Shown: positions 7,883-16,709, counted from the first letter of the stretch. The stretch: 64,000 nt of DNA from Variovorax paradoxus (GCF_030811855.1 NZ_JAUSRN010000001.1:896816-960815), one strand, 5' to 3'. A program made the numbers and translations. Notes: generated from the sequence alone by a model not told the origin.

Positions 7883-9266
7883 GCCGAGGCTGCGGCGCAA
7901 GCTGCTGGCCTGGCTGCTCGGACCGCTTGTGGTGCTGCTGGTGCTCGACACCGGAGCCGCCTACTGGAACTCGCTGCGTTTTTCCGACCTGGCCTACGAC
8001 CGCGCGCTGTACGAGATCGGGCGCGAGATCGTGCTGCACGTGAAGCTCGACGACGGCACACGTCCGCGGCTCGATCTTTCCGAGGCCGCGAGCAACATCC
8101 TCTTGCTCGACCAGGAAGACCTGCTCTTCTACCGCGTGGTCGGCGAGGACGGCACGACGCTCGGCGGCGACGCCGAAATGCCGCCGCCGCAGCGCGCCGC
8201 AGAACCCGGCAAGCCGCGCGTCTACCGCGACACGGTGCGAGGCGAGCCGGTGCGCATGCTCGTGGCGTGGATGCCCGTTGGCGCCGACGCCGCGACGCCG
8301 AAGGTCCTGGTCCAGGTCGCCGAGACCCTGCACAAGCGCACGCGCCTGGCCTGGGAAATGGTCGCCAACGTGGTGGTGCCGCAGCTGCTCCTGATCGTGA
8401 TGGCCACGGCCGTGGTCTGGTTCGGCGTCTCGCGCGGACTCGAGCCGCTGCAGCGGCTGCGGCGCGCGGTGTCCGATCGGTCGCACCTGGACCTGAGCCC
8501 GATCGATACGCACGACGTGCCAGGCGAGGTGCGGCCGCTGGTGGATGAAGTCAACGAGCTGATGGCGCGCCTGGGGCGCACCTTCGACTTCCAGAGCCGC
8601 TTCGTGGCCGATGCCGCGCACCAGCTGAAGACACCCGTCAGCGGCCTGAAGGCGCAGATCGAACTGGCGTTGCGGGAGAACGACGCGGAACGCGTGCGCC
8701 ACTCGCTCGCGCAGCTCTACATCAGTGCCGACCGGCTCTCGCGGCTGGTGCGGCAGCTGCTCTCTCTCGCCCGCAACGAGCCCGGCGCGCTTGACGCCAT
8801 GCAACTGCAGCCGCTCGACCTGAATGCCTACGTGCTCGAGGTCAGCATGGACTGGGTGCCGCAGGCGCTCAAGCGCGACATCGACCTCGGCTTCGAAGGC
8901 GTCGAGCATCCGCTGGTGATCAACGCCGACCGGGACCGCTTGCGCGAGCTGATCAACAACCTGATCGACAACGCGATCCGCTACAGCCAGCCGAGCGGCC
9001 GCGTGACGGTTCGGGTGAGCCAGAGCGATGGCGACCACTGTCGCTTGGCCATCAGCGACGACGGGCCGAGCGTACCGGTGGAGGAGCGCGCGCGCATCTT
9101 CGAGCGCTTTCACCGCCTGCTCGGCACGCAGGAGGATGGCAGCGGTCTGGGCCTTGCCATCGTCAGCGAGATCGCCACGCTGCACGGCGCGCGCATCACG
9201 CTGGAGGAAGACATCGACGGCGTGGGCAACACCTTCAGCGTCTTCTTCCCGTTGCGCTCGGCCTGA
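7869..9266 (+). CDS. tctE: Sensor histidine kinase, TctE type
   Basis: Inner-membrane sensor kinase, 465 residues. TM1 is at about 15-35 (LLAWLLGPLVVLLVLDTGAA), then a periplasmic sensor of about 130 residues, TM2 at about 165-185 (VVVPQLLLIVMATAVVWFGV), and HAMP. The HisKA phospho-acceptor is in DAAHQLKTPVSGL, followed by an ATPase domain with N box (NLIDNAIRYSQPSG), G1 (ISDDGPSVP) and G2 (GSGLGLAIV). Pairs with the overlapping regulator. The cue is not readable from sequence; carboxylates are inferred from the neighbouring Bug gene and the TctE-like N-terminal sensor. Confidence 0.9.
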   Translation: MRKPEPRLRRKLLAWLLGPLVVLLVLDTGAAYWNSLRFSDLAYDRALYEIGREIVLHVKLDDGTRPRLDLSEAASNILLLDQEDLLFYRVVGEDGTTLGGDAEMPPPQRAAEPGKPRVYRDTVRGEPVRMLVAWMPVGADAATPKVLVQVAETLHKRTRLAWEMVANVVVPQLLLIVMATAVVWFGVSRGLEPLQRLRRAVSDRSHLDLSPIDTHDVPGEVRPLVDEVNELMARLGRTFDFQSRFVADAAHQLKTPVSGLKAQIELALRENDAERVRHSLAQLYISADRLSRLVRQLLSLARNEPGALDAMQLQPLDLNAYVLEVSMDWVPQALKRDIDLGFEGVEHPLVINADRDRLRELINNLIDNAIRYSQPSGRVTVRVSQSDGDHCRLAISDDGPSVPVEERARIFERFHRLLGTQEDGSGLGLAIVSEIATLHGARITLEEDIDGVGNTFSVFFPLRSA

Positions 9267-9279
9267 ACCGGCGGGCCGA

Positions 9280-9345
9280 CTGTAAGCTGGCTGACAGCTG
9301 GCAGACAAGCAACTGACAGCCTGACGGCAGAAAGGTGACAGCGCA
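9280..9345 (-). promoter_or_regulatory. Six 11-bp direct repeats resembling tandem Pho boxes
   Basis: Read on the minus strand, 7-mers recur every 11 bp with 4-bp spacers: CTGTCAC, CTGCCGT, CTGTCAG, TTGTCTG, CTGTCAG, CTTACAG. On the plus strand TGACAGC starts at 9292, 9314 and 9336, exactly 22 bp apart. This is the geometry of PhoB/OmpR-family binding sites (Pho box: CTGTCAT, 4-nt spacer, CTGTCAC). It lies between the tctE stop and the terC-like gene. Either PhoB or the adjacent TctD-type regulator could bind. Confidence 0.6.
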
Positions 9346-9407
9346 GGCCCGTAGCCTCGGACCCGACGGAACCGATGTGGTTCCGCGCCCCACTTCGAGG
9401 AGACACC

Positions 9408-10118
9408 ATGTCGTTTTTGTCCAGTCCGGATTTCTGGATTGCCCTTTCGCAGATCATCCTGATCAACATCGTCCTGAGCGGCGACAACGCCGTGGTCATT
9501 GCGATGGCCTCCCGCTCGCTGCCGCCTGCGCAGCAGAAGAAAGCAATCCTGTTCGGCAGCATGGGCGCCATCGTGCTGCGCGTGGTGCTGACCTTCTTTG
9601 CCGTGTACCTGCTGACGCTGCCTTACCTCAAGCTGGTGGGTGCGGCGCTGCTGTTCTGGATCGGCATTGGCCTGCTCAAGGGCGATGAAGGCGAAGAAAA
9701 CCTGGACGGGCATTCGAGCCTGGCCGCCGCCATCAAGACCATCGTGGTCGCTGACCTGGTCATGAGCCTGGACAACGTCGTGGGCGTTGCCGCCGCTGCC
9801 AAGGGCAACGTGCCGCTGCTGGTGTTCGGTCTCGTGATCAGCATTCCGCTGATCATCTTCGGCAGCACGCTGATCCTGAAGCTCATGGATCGCTTCCCGA
9901 TCATCATCACGCTCGGTGCAGCCCTGCTCGGCTGGGTCGCCGGCGAGATGGCGATGTCGGATCCGTCCATCGCTGGATGGGCCGCCAACCAGCATGCGCT
10001 GCACAAGATCGTGCCCGCGATCGGCGCCATCTCCGTCGTCGTGATCGGCAAGTGGCTGACCAGCCGCCGGAAGCAAGAGCCGGCGCAAGAGCCGGAACCC
10101 GCCAACCAGTCGGCTTGA
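9408..10118 (+). CDS. TerC-family integral membrane protein
   Basis: Polytopic inner-membrane protein, 236 residues, of the TerC/YjbE family, some members of which are linked to manganese export or tellurite resistance. About seven hydrophobic helices. Acidic residues in membrane segments typical of the family are visible (IVLSGDNAVVIAMA, VADLVMSLDNVVGVAAAA). The C-terminus is short and charged (SRRKQEPAQEPEPAN). The start is chosen at MSFLSSPDF because GAGGAG lies 7 nt upstream; the longer frame adds unrelated residues. Preceded by the 11-bp repeat array and followed closely by a universal stress gene. I looked for a yybP-ykoY riboswitch upstream and saw none. Confidence 0.9.
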   Translation: MSFLSSPDFWIALSQIILINIVLSGDNAVVIAMASRSLPPAQQKKAILFGSMGAIVLRVVLTFFAVYLLTLPYLKLVGAALLFWIGIGLLKGDEGEENLDGHSSLAAAIKTIVVADLVMSLDNVVGVAAAAKGNVPLLVFGLVISIPLIIFGSTLILKLMDRFPIIITLGAALLGWVAGEMAMSDPSIAGWAANQHALHKIVPAIGAISVVVIGKWLTSRRKQEPAQEPEPANQSA

Positions 10119-10128
10119 AGGTGTTGGC

Positions 10129-10563
10129 GTGAGACGGCGCATTCTGGTCCCCATCGACCCGACCGAGCCGGCCCGCACGCGCTCTGCCATCGAGCAGGTC
10201 GTGCGCATCTGCCGGCATGAGCCGGCGGCCGTCCGGCTGCTGCGGGTACAGCCCGTGGTCTCCGGCCACGTCGCGATGTTTTTCGACGCGCAGGAGCTGC
10301 GCGAGCTGCAGCAAAGCGCGGGCGCAGAAGAACTGCAGTTCGCGCAAAACCTGCTCGCCATGTCGGGCGTGTCGTGCAGCAGCACCGTGGTGATCGGCCG
10401 CAGCGCCGAAACCATCGTTGCGGCCGCACGCGACTTCGGATGCGATCGCATCGTCTTCGGCCGCGAGGAGCCCAGCCTCGCCGGGCGCATCTTCGGCTCG
10501 CTGGCGCAGCAAGTGCGCCAGCTGCTGGGCGCGAGCGGCGATCTGCAGGTCATCGGCTCCTGA
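10129..10563 (+). CDS. Universal stress protein, UspA family
   Basis: Small cytoplasmic UspA-fold protein of 144 residues starting with GTG, 10 nt after the TerC gene and probably co-transcribed. The N-terminal strand RRRILVPIDPTEPAR and the C-terminal ATP-loop-like segment (GCDRIVFGREEPSLAGRIFGSLAQQV) match the family, but the classical GxxG-9-G(S/T) nucleotide motif is only partly kept. ATP binding is therefore uncertain. The role is a general stress function, inferred from family only. Confidence 0.85.
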   Translation: MRRRILVPIDPTEPARTRSAIEQVVRICRHEPAAVRLLRVQPVVSGHVAMFFDAQELRELQQSAGAEELQFAQNLLAMSGVSCSSTVVIGRSAETIVAAARDFGCDRIVFGREEPSLAGRIFGSLAQQVRQLLGASGDLQVIGS

Positions 10564-10644
10564 CCTCGGCACCGGCTTCGGCCGGTTCCCGCAGTCCGTT
10601 GTTCGGCGGAAGGGCCTGCAATAGCGAATGCATTCGTACTAAAC

Positions 10645-10678
10645 AAGGCGTCATCCAATCGATGACGCCTTTTCTTTT
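10645..10678 (+). terminator. Rho-independent terminator after usp gene
   Basis: Perfect 11-bp stem AAGGCGTCATC / GATGACGCCTT with loop CAATC, followed by TTCTTTT. It lies about 80 nt past the usp stop and separates the terC-usp unit from the diguanylate cyclase. Confidence 0.92.
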
Positions 10679-10770
10679 GCCCGCAAGCTGCTGGAAGGGC
10701 ACTGCAAGGCCCGTTGCTATCATCGAAAAATGCAGCCCAGAACGACCGCCTTGGCGGCGAAGGAGACACA

Positions 10771-13700
10771 TTGCGGCTCAAGCTGAGAACGAAGACCGCA
10801 CTGCTGGTCACATCGCTCGTGCTCGCCCTGGTGGGTGCCACCGGCGGGTGGCAATACCGAAACCTCTCCAGCGAGTACGTCGACCTGATGCGCGAGCAGC
10901 AGCAGGCGCTGACCGAGAGCGCCGCGGCGGATCTCGACTACAAGCTGGGCGTACATCTGGCCGCCCTGTCGCGTGCGGCCCGCGAGCTCGGCGAACGCGG
11001 CTTCGCCGATCCCGCGGCGCAGCAGCGCTTCCTCGCGGACAAGGACCTGCGCGCGATGTTCGACAACGCCGCGCTGGCCACGCCCGACGGCGCCATCGTC
11101 GCCATCAATCCGCCCGCCGCCCAGCCGCCGAACGTTGCCGACCGCGACTACTTCAAGCGGGTGCGTGACCTGCGCCAACCCGCCATCTCCGCGCCCTTGC
11201 TCACCAAGGGCAGCCACCAGCCGGCCGTGGTCATGGCCGTACCCGTCGAGGCACCGGACGGCCGCCTCATCGGCGTGCTCGGTGCGGCGCTGAACCTGCA
11301 GCGCGCCAACGTGCTCGGCGACTTGAGCCGCGCCAGCGTCGGCCGCGGTGGGCACTACGAGATCGTCACACGCGGCGAGTCTCCACAGGTGGTCATGCAC
11401 CCCGACGCAAAGCGGCTGCTCACGCCCGCCGCCGCCACCACGGTGGCCTATACCGCCGGTCCGGAGAACGATCTTGCAACTCACGCCACGGTGCGCAGTG
11501 CCAACTGGGACTTGCGCCTGGTGGTGCCGGCACACGCTGCTTACGCGCCGCTTGAGCAGGCGCGGCGCAACCTGCTGCTGCAGTTGCTCTGGCTCGGCCT
11601 GGGTTGCGCATTCCTGGTATGGCTCGGTACGGCCTGGGTCATGCGCCCCCTGGAGGCGCTGAGCAACGCCATCCGCACCTTGCGCCGTTCACCCGACAGC
11701 CAGGTCGCGCTCGATGTCGTGGCCAACGACGAGCGCGGCGATCTGGCGCGCGAGTTCGATGCGTTGATGGCCGAGCTGCGCGAGCAGCGGCTCGAGGTGG
11801 CCGCGGTCACCGATGCATCGCCCGTGGGATTGTTCCGCTGCGACAGCAGCGGCCGCATGACCTACGTGAACGACGAGTACCTGGCCATTCACGGACTCGC
11901 GCGTGAAGATGCGGAAGAAGGATGGCTCACGCTCGTGCGCAAGGAAATCCGCGATGAGGTCCGCAAGGAATGGATCCGCCTCGTCAATACCGACGAACCG
12001 CTGAACGCCACGCGCCGGCTGCACCGCAAGGACGGCACCCGTGTGCTGGTGGCCTTGCGAAGCCGGCCCGTGCGCGCGGAGGGCCGCGTCGCCGGCCATG
12101 TCGGAACGGTGACCGACATCACCGAGCGCACGCAGGCCGAGCGGGCCCTTCGCACGCTCACGGCCATCTTCGACAAGACCACGGACTACATCATTCAGAA
12201 CGATGCCACGGGGCGCCTCATCTACATGAATCCGGCCGCGCGCCGCCGCACGGGCGTGGACCTCGATGCGCCGATCGAGAAGCTGAAGGTGTCCGACTTC
12301 AATCCACCGCAAACGCTGGAGCGATTCAGGTCCGAGGTGGTGCCGACCGCGATCGCCACCGGAGTCTGGGTGGGCGAGTCGCTGGTGTGGGACATCCAGC
12401 GGCGAGCGTTTCCGGTCAGCCACATGGTGATTGCGCACCGCGACAAGCAGGGCAAGCTGGAGTACTTCTCGGGGCTGATGCGCGACATCTCGGACGCCAA
12501 GGCCGCGGAGCAGGCGCTGCGCGACAGCGAACACCGCCTGCGCATGGTCACCGACCACCTGCCGGCACTCATCTCCTATCTGGACCGCGACCTGCGCTTC
12601 CGCTTCGTCAACAAGGCGTACCAAGACTGGTTCGGCGCCGAACCGCGGCAGCTGCTTGGCCGCAGCCTGCAGGAGTTCTATGGCAACGAGGCCTGGGCGC
12701 AGATGGAACCTTACATCCGCGCTGCCCTGGGCGGACGGCAGGTGACCTACGAACGTCGGGTGACGGGCCCCGGCGGCCGCCGCGACATCCAGGCCACGCT
12801 GGTGCCGGAGCGCAACGAGGCGGGCGAGGTGATGGGCCTCTATACGCTGGACAGCGACATCACCGCGCACCACGAGGCGGAGGAGGCGCTGCAGGAGAGC
12901 GAGGCCCGCCTGCGCACCGTGGCCGACGCGCTGCCGATGCGCGTGGCCTACATCGATGCAGACGAACGCTACCGCTTCAACAACCTGGCCTACGAGCGCG
13001 AGTTCGGGCTCTCCCGCGACCAGATCCAGGGACACACCGTGCATGAACTCCTGGGCGACCCAGCCTACGAGAGCGTCAAGCCGCACATCCGCGCCGCGCT
13101 GGCCGGCGAGGTCGTCACCTTCCAGAGCGAGGTCAGCCAGAGCGACAGCTACAACTGCTACGAGGCCCAGTACATTCCGCAGCCCGCGGCAAACACCGAA
13201 ACCATCGTCGGCTTCCACGCCGTGATCACCGACATCACGCGGCAGAAGCTCGAAGAGAAGCGGCTGGTGAACCTGGCGCAGATCGATCCGCTCACCAGCC
13301 TGGCCAATCGCGCGGGTTTCGAAGCGCGCCTGGGCGAGGCCATGGACCGCAGCCGGAGCGCGGGCGCGCTGATGGCGCTGATGTACCTGGACATCGATGG
13401 CTTCAAGCAGATCAACGACCAGTTCGGCCATCAGACGGGCGATGAACTGCTGAAGGCCTTCGCGGGCAGGTTGTCGCAGGGCTTGCGCTCCACCGATGTG
13501 CGCGCGCGCCTGGGCGGCGACGAGTTCACCGTCATCATGGAGGGGCTGCCCCATGCCGACATCGCGGTGTCCGCCGCGACCAAGCTCGTGGCGGCGATGC
13601 AAACGCCTTTCATCATCGAGCAGCAGCGAACGATCGACATCACCGCAAGCATCGGCCTGGCGTTCTACCAGGGCGGCGACGCGACGGCCGCTGCGCTGGT

Positions 13701-13794
13701 CAAGCAGGCGGACGAGATGCTCTATCAGGCCAAGCGGTCGGGTCGCAACAATGTCCAGGCCGCGGCGCTGCCGGTCGAGGGCGATCGGCCGTAG
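10771..13794 (+). CDS. Membrane diguanylate cyclase with Cache, HAMP, four PAS and GGDEF domains
   Basis: About 1007 residues. Makes c-di-GMP. TM1 at about 12-30 (ALLVTSLVLALVGATGGW), a periplasmic double-Cache-like sensor, TM2 (LLLQLLWLGLGCAFLVWLGT), HAMP, then four PAS segments (from about 345, 465, 590 and 710), each sharing PAS-typical openings such as TDHLPALISYLDRDLRFRFVN. The C-terminal GGDEF domain has intact GGDEF (about residue 915). It also has an RxxD inhibitory site (RSTD) five residues before it, so product inhibition is likely. No EAL domain. TTG is preferred as start because AGGAG lies 5 nt upstream; an ATG at 10714 is possible. Confidence 0.9.
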   Translation: MRLKLRTKTALLVTSLVLALVGATGGWQYRNLSSEYVDLMREQQQALTESAAADLDYKLGVHLAALSRAARELGERGFADPAAQQRFLADKDLRAMFDNAALATPDGAIVAINPPAAQPPNVADRDYFKRVRDLRQPAISAPLLTKGSHQPAVVMAVPVEAPDGRLIGVLGAALNLQRANVLGDLSRASVGRGGHYEIVTRGESPQVVMHPDAKRLLTPAAATTVAYTAGPENDLATHATVRSANWDLRLVVPAHAAYAPLEQARRNLLLQLLWLGLGCAFLVWLGTAWVMRPLEALSNAIRTLRRSPDSQVALDVVANDERGDLAREFDALMAELREQRLEVAAVTDASPVGLFRCDSSGRMTYVNDEYLAIHGLAREDAEEGWLTLVRKEIRDEVRKEWIRLVNTDEPLNATRRLHRKDGTRVLVALRSRPVRAEGRVAGHVGTVTDITERTQAERALRTLTAIFDKTTDYIIQNDATGRLIYMNPAARRRTGVDLDAPIEKLKVSDFNPPQTLERFRSEVVPTAIATGVWVGESLVWDIQRRAFPVSHMVIAHRDKQGKLEYFSGLMRDISDAKAAEQALRDSEHRLRMVTDHLPALISYLDRDLRFRFVNKAYQDWFGAEPRQLLGRSLQEFYGNEAWAQMEPYIRAALGGRQVTYERRVTGPGGRRDIQATLVPERNEAGEVMGLYTLDSDITAHHEAEEALQESEARLRTVADALPMRVAYIDADERYRFNNLAYEREFGLSRDQIQGHTVHELLGDPAYESVKPHIRAALAGEVVTFQSEVSQSDSYNCYEAQYIPQPAANTETIVGFHAVITDITRQKLEEKRLVNLAQIDPLTSLANRAGFEARLGEAMDRSRSAGALMALMYLDIDGFKQINDQFGHQTGDELLKAFAGRLSQGLRSTDVRARLGGDEFTVIMEGLPHADIAVSAATKLVAAMQTPFIIEQQRTIDITASIGLAFYQGGDATAAALVKQADEMLYQAKRSGRNNVQAAALPVEGDRP

Positions 13795-13898
13795 TCTCTT
13801 CGGCTTTGCCTGGAGGGTTGCACGGCGTGTGTTGAAGTCTTGAAAAAAGATGAAACGCGGCGCGCGGCTGCTCCATCCAATGGACAGGAGAAGCACAC

Positions 13899-14642
13899 AT
13901 GTCCCAAGCCGTCCCCACCCCACCTGCCGTACCCGCCAGTGCGGAACTCGCTTCCGATCGCGAGTTGGCCGCCCGAGCCGCGCAGGGCGACACGCCGGCC
14001 TTCGAATGCATCATGCGCCGCCACAACCGGCTGCTCTTCCGCACGGCGCGCAGCATTCTCAAGAGCGACGAAGAGACCGAGGATGCGCTCCAGGAGAGCT
14101 ACCTTCGCGCCTGGCGTGCGATGGGCAGCTTTCGGGACGATGCGCAGCTCTCCACGTGGCTCGTCCGCATCGTCATCAACGAAGCCCTGGGCCGGCTGCG
14201 GCGCCGGGGTGCGCAGGTGATTCCCCTCGACGGCGCCGCGGCGCCCGGTCTCGATGAGGAGACCGAATCGACCGTGGCGGACGACCCCGACGAACAACCG
14301 GAGCGCCTTGCCATGCGGGAAGAACTTCGCCAGCTGATGGAGCGCCGCATCGATCGGCTGCCGGATGCCTACCGCACCGTCTTCATGCTGCGCGCGGTCG
14401 AAGAAATGAGCGTTGCCGAAACAGCGGCCGCGCTGGCGTTGCCGGAAGCGACCGTGCGCACCCGCTTCTTTCGTGCACGCAGCCTGCTGCGCGAGAGCCT
14501 CTCGCGCGACATGGACGTGGCGATGGGCGACGCATTTTCATTCGACGGCGCGCGCTGCGATCGCATCGTGGCGGGCGTGCTGGCGAGCCTGGCCGGCGAG
14601 CGGGACTTACCCGCCGACGACCTTCACCCAAGAGGAAAATAA
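13899..14642 (+). CDS. ECF-type RNA polymerase sigma factor
   Basis: Extracytoplasmic-function sigma factor, 247 residues. Region 2 is recognisable (RHNRLLFRTARSILKSDEETEDALQESYLRAW, the helix that contacts core polymerase and the -10). Region 4 is at about 165-215 (LPDAYRTVFMLRAVEEMSVAETAAALALPEATVRTR). There is a 30-residue C-terminal tail. No anti-sigma gene follows. Instead, 2 nt after the stop comes a Tat ferritin-like gene and then a cytochrome c gene, making a compact three-gene unit. Likely controls a periplasmic redox or iron response; self-regulation is possible, but I could not assign a promoter. Confidence 0.92.
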   Translation: MSQAVPTPPAVPASAELASDRELAARAAQGDTPAFECIMRRHNRLLFRTARSILKSDEETEDALQESYLRAWRAMGSFRDDAQLSTWLVRIVINEALGRLRRRGAQVIPLDGAAAPGLDEETESTVADDPDEQPERLAMREELRQLMERRIDRLPDAYRTVFMLRAVEEMSVAETAAALALPEATVRTRFFRARSLLRESLSRDMDVAMGDAFSFDGARCDRIVAGVLASLAGERDLPADDLHPRGK

Positions 14643-14644
14643 CC

Positions 14645-15214
14645 ATGTCTTTCTTTCAAATGACTTCTCCTGCCGCCGCGCGGCGCATGTTCCTGGGCCG
14701 CTCGGGCCTGGTCCTCTCCGGTGCCGCGGTTGCACTGCTGGCCGGCCAGGACGCACTGGCGGCCAAGACGGGCGGCGCGACCGGCAACGACGTGCAGATC
14801 CTCAACACCGCCCTGGCCGCGGAACTCGAGGCGATTGCGGCCTACCAGGCCGGCGCCGAGAGCAAGCTGCTCGAAAAGGCCGTGCTCGACCTTGCCGTGA
14901 CCTTCCAAGGTCATCACAAGGAGCACGCCGACCTGCTTGCCAAGACGGTCGCCAAGCTCGGCGGCAAGGCCGTGTCGGCCCAGGCCAGCTATGGCTTTCC
15001 CCTGGAAGCGCTCAAGTCCCAGGCGGACGTGCTGCGCTTCGCGGCCAAGCTGGAGCAGGGCGCAGTGAGCGCGTACCTTGGCGCGGTGCCCCTGTTCGGC
15101 AACCGCGATCTGTCGAAGGCCGCTGCAAGCATTCTTGGCGATGAGGCCATGCATTGGGCCGTGCTGCGCCAGGCACTCGGCGAGGCCCCGGTTCCTTCGG
15201 CCTTCATGTCGTGA
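14645..15214 (+). CDS. Tat-exported ferritin-like domain protein
   Basis: 189-residue four-helix-bundle protein of the ferritin-like (ferritin_2/DUF-type) superfamily, likely periplasmic. The N-terminus has a twin-arginine-like signal (AARRMFLGRSGLVLSGAAVALLAG), ending near DALAAKTG. Helices carry the expected carboxylates and histidines (NTALAAELEAIAAYQAG, TFQGHHKEHADLL, LEQGAVSAYLGA, ILGDEAMHWAVLRQAL), consistent with a di-iron or haem-independent metal site. It overlaps the downstream cytochrome gene by GTGA. A role in periplasmic iron or peroxide handling is inferred from fold and operon. Confidence 0.82.
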   Translation: MSFFQMTSPAAARRMFLGRSGLVLSGAAVALLAGQDALAAKTGGATGNDVQILNTALAAELEAIAAYQAGAESKLLEKAVLDLAVTFQGHHKEHADLLAKTVAKLGGKAVSAQASYGFPLEALKSQADVLRFAAKLEQGAVSAYLGAVPLFGNRDLSKAAASILGDEAMHWAVLRQALGEAPVPSAFMS

Positions 15215-15606
15215 CCTTCGGCCGATGGCTCCTGGCGGTCGGGGCACTGGCTGCCGGAGCGCACGCCCAGGCAGCGCCCGATGCGGTGCGCGGCGAGCAG
15301 GTGTATGCACGCTGCCTCGCCTGCCATGCACTGGCGGTCGACCGCGTCGGTCCCAGGCACTGCGGCCTGTTCGGCCGCTTGGCCGGTAGCGTGCCCGGCT
15401 TCAGCTATTCGGAGGCCATGAAGAAGTCGAAGATCATCTGGAACGACAAGACGCTCGACAGGTTCTTGGCCAAGCCTCTTGCCGTGGTGCCCGGTACCGC
15501 GATGACCTACGACGGCGTGCCTGATGCGGGAGACCGGGCGGACCTGATCGCGTATCTTAGGCAAGCCGACGAAACCCCTGCGTGCGCTGCGGCTGCGCGC
15601 CGCTGA
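15211..15606 (+). CDS. Periplasmic class I c-type cytochrome
   Basis: 131-residue cytochrome c. Signal peptide TFGRWLLAVGALAAGAHAQA, haem-attachment CLACH, and a distal methionine candidate in VPGTAMTYDGVPD. The overall layout (GPRHCGLFGRLAGSVPGFSYSEAM) is that of cytochrome c2/c550-type carriers. A GTG start overlapping the upstream stop codon is chosen because the signal peptide begins there. It probably shuttles electrons to or from the ferritin-like protein encoded next to it; this is inferred from the operon. Confidence 0.88.
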   Translation: MTFGRWLLAVGALAAGAHAQAAPDAVRGEQVYARCLACHALAVDRVGPRHCGLFGRLAGSVPGFSYSEAMKKSKIIWNDKTLDRFLAKPLAVVPGTAMTYDGVPDAGDRADLIAYLRQADETPACAAAARR

Positions 15607-15726
15607 CATCCGAACCGGGGCCAAACGAGAAGGAGGTTCTGGTAGCCTCCGCAGCGCACTGTGACCTGACAATGTCGAAAGACAAATACCCTCGCCCGAA
15701 GTTTTTTTGATCGCAGAGACCATCCA

Positions 15727-16020
15727 ATGCAATTTGCTCTAGTTGCCCACGACTACGAAGACGCTGGAGCGCTTGAAAGGCGCCTAGCGTGCCGCGACTC
15801 GCACTTAGCCCGGTTGCGCGAATTGGCCGCTGCGGGCTCGTTCCTCAGCGGCGGCGTCGTGCTTGACCAGAACGGCAAGATGGTCGGATCGAACGCGCAC
15901 TTCTCCTTTCCTGACCGCGCCGCGTTAGATGCTTGGTTGGCGGCCGACCCATACGTCGTTCAGCGGGTTTGGGAGAGAGTCGAAGTTAGTGAAATCCGAC
16001 TGTTAAATTCTGCTGGTTGA
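15727..16020 (+). CDS. YciI-family protein
   Basis: 97-residue dimeric alpha+beta-barrel (YciI-like) protein. It has the typical opening MQFALVAHDYEDAGALERRLACRDSHLARL with the conserved His-Asp pair, the central FLSGGVVLDQNGKMVGS and the closing DPYVVQRVWERVEV. Function of the family is poorly known (a dehydratase/HCl-lyase-like role is known for a distant relative). It stands alone between the cytochrome operon and a pseudogene, with less GC-rich codons than its neighbours. Confidence 0.85.
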   Translation: MQFALVAHDYEDAGALERRLACRDSHLARLRELAAAGSFLSGGVVLDQNGKMVGSNAHFSFPDRAALDAWLAADPYVVQRVWERVEVSEIRLLNSAG

Positions 16021-16115
16021 AGGTCGGGGCCGCCCTGCACCGTAGCGGCCCACCATGGTCGCATGGCGGACAAACCTGCTGGCCAGCCGCACGGGTTCAT
16101 TCCAGTCGCCCGGCT

Positions 16116-16610
16116 TCATGCAGCAAGACGCAGAAAGCGTTCAACCAACAGTACCCAGAACGCCGAGCCAACGGCCACGTTGTCGTCGTTGAAGTCGTAG
16201 CCGGGGTTGTGCACCATGCAGGCGCCGTGGCTGTCGCCTTCGCCATTGCCAATCTGTACATAGCTGCCGGGTACGCGCTCGAGCATGAATGCGAAGTCTT
16301 CGCTGGCAGGCACTGCCGGTCCTTGCAGAACGACCCGGTCGGCGCCAACCAGTTCGAGTGCGACTTCGCGCGCCAGGGCGGTTTCCTCGGGCGTGTTGAC
16401 CAGCACTGCATAGCCGGGCCGCCAGTCGACGCGGGCGCCGACACCAAAGCTCTCGGCCTGTGCCGCAACGAGTGACTTGATGCGCTCTTCGAGCCTGTCG
16501 CGCACTTCTCGGCCGAGCGCAGCACGCTGATTTCGAGTACGGCGCTCTGCGGAATGACATTGTTGGCTCTGCCGGCATGAATGGCGCCGACCGTGACCAC
16601 GGACTTCCTC
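16116..16610 (-). pseudogene. Remnant of M20-family amidohydrolase (frameshifted, N-terminus missing)
   Basis: The minus strand encodes the C-terminal part of an M20D amidohydrolase/aminoacylase: VVTVGAIHAGRANNVIPQSA, then in another frame VRDRLEERIKSL, GAVPASEDFAF-type metal-site region (GPAVPASEDFAFMLERVPG) and HNPGYDFNDDN. The frame change near 16505 fits a one-base deletion. The first half of the gene, with most metal ligands, is absent; an intact plus-strand LysR gene starts at 16710 where it should be. A dead remnant, probably of a former operon partner lost when the LysR/aldolase block arrived. Confidence 0.8.
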
Positions 16611-16709
16611 GGCAGGCGAGGTCGCTGGTGGGCCCGATCCTTGCGTCGTACGATGCTGCGTGCGCTCGACTCTCTCAGAGGGCGCTTCCGTTCCAGACCC
16701 AAAGGTCAC

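Noticed and set aside
9267..9407. yybP-ykoY manganese riboswitch before the TerC-family gene
   Set aside because: The conserved riboswitch core sequences were not found; the region is instead explained by 11-bp direct repeats.
7779..10841. 1020-codon minus-strand open frame
   Set aside because: Antisense to tctE, terC and usp, which have clear domain matches; its translation is low-complexity Arg/Ala/His typical of high-GC shadows.
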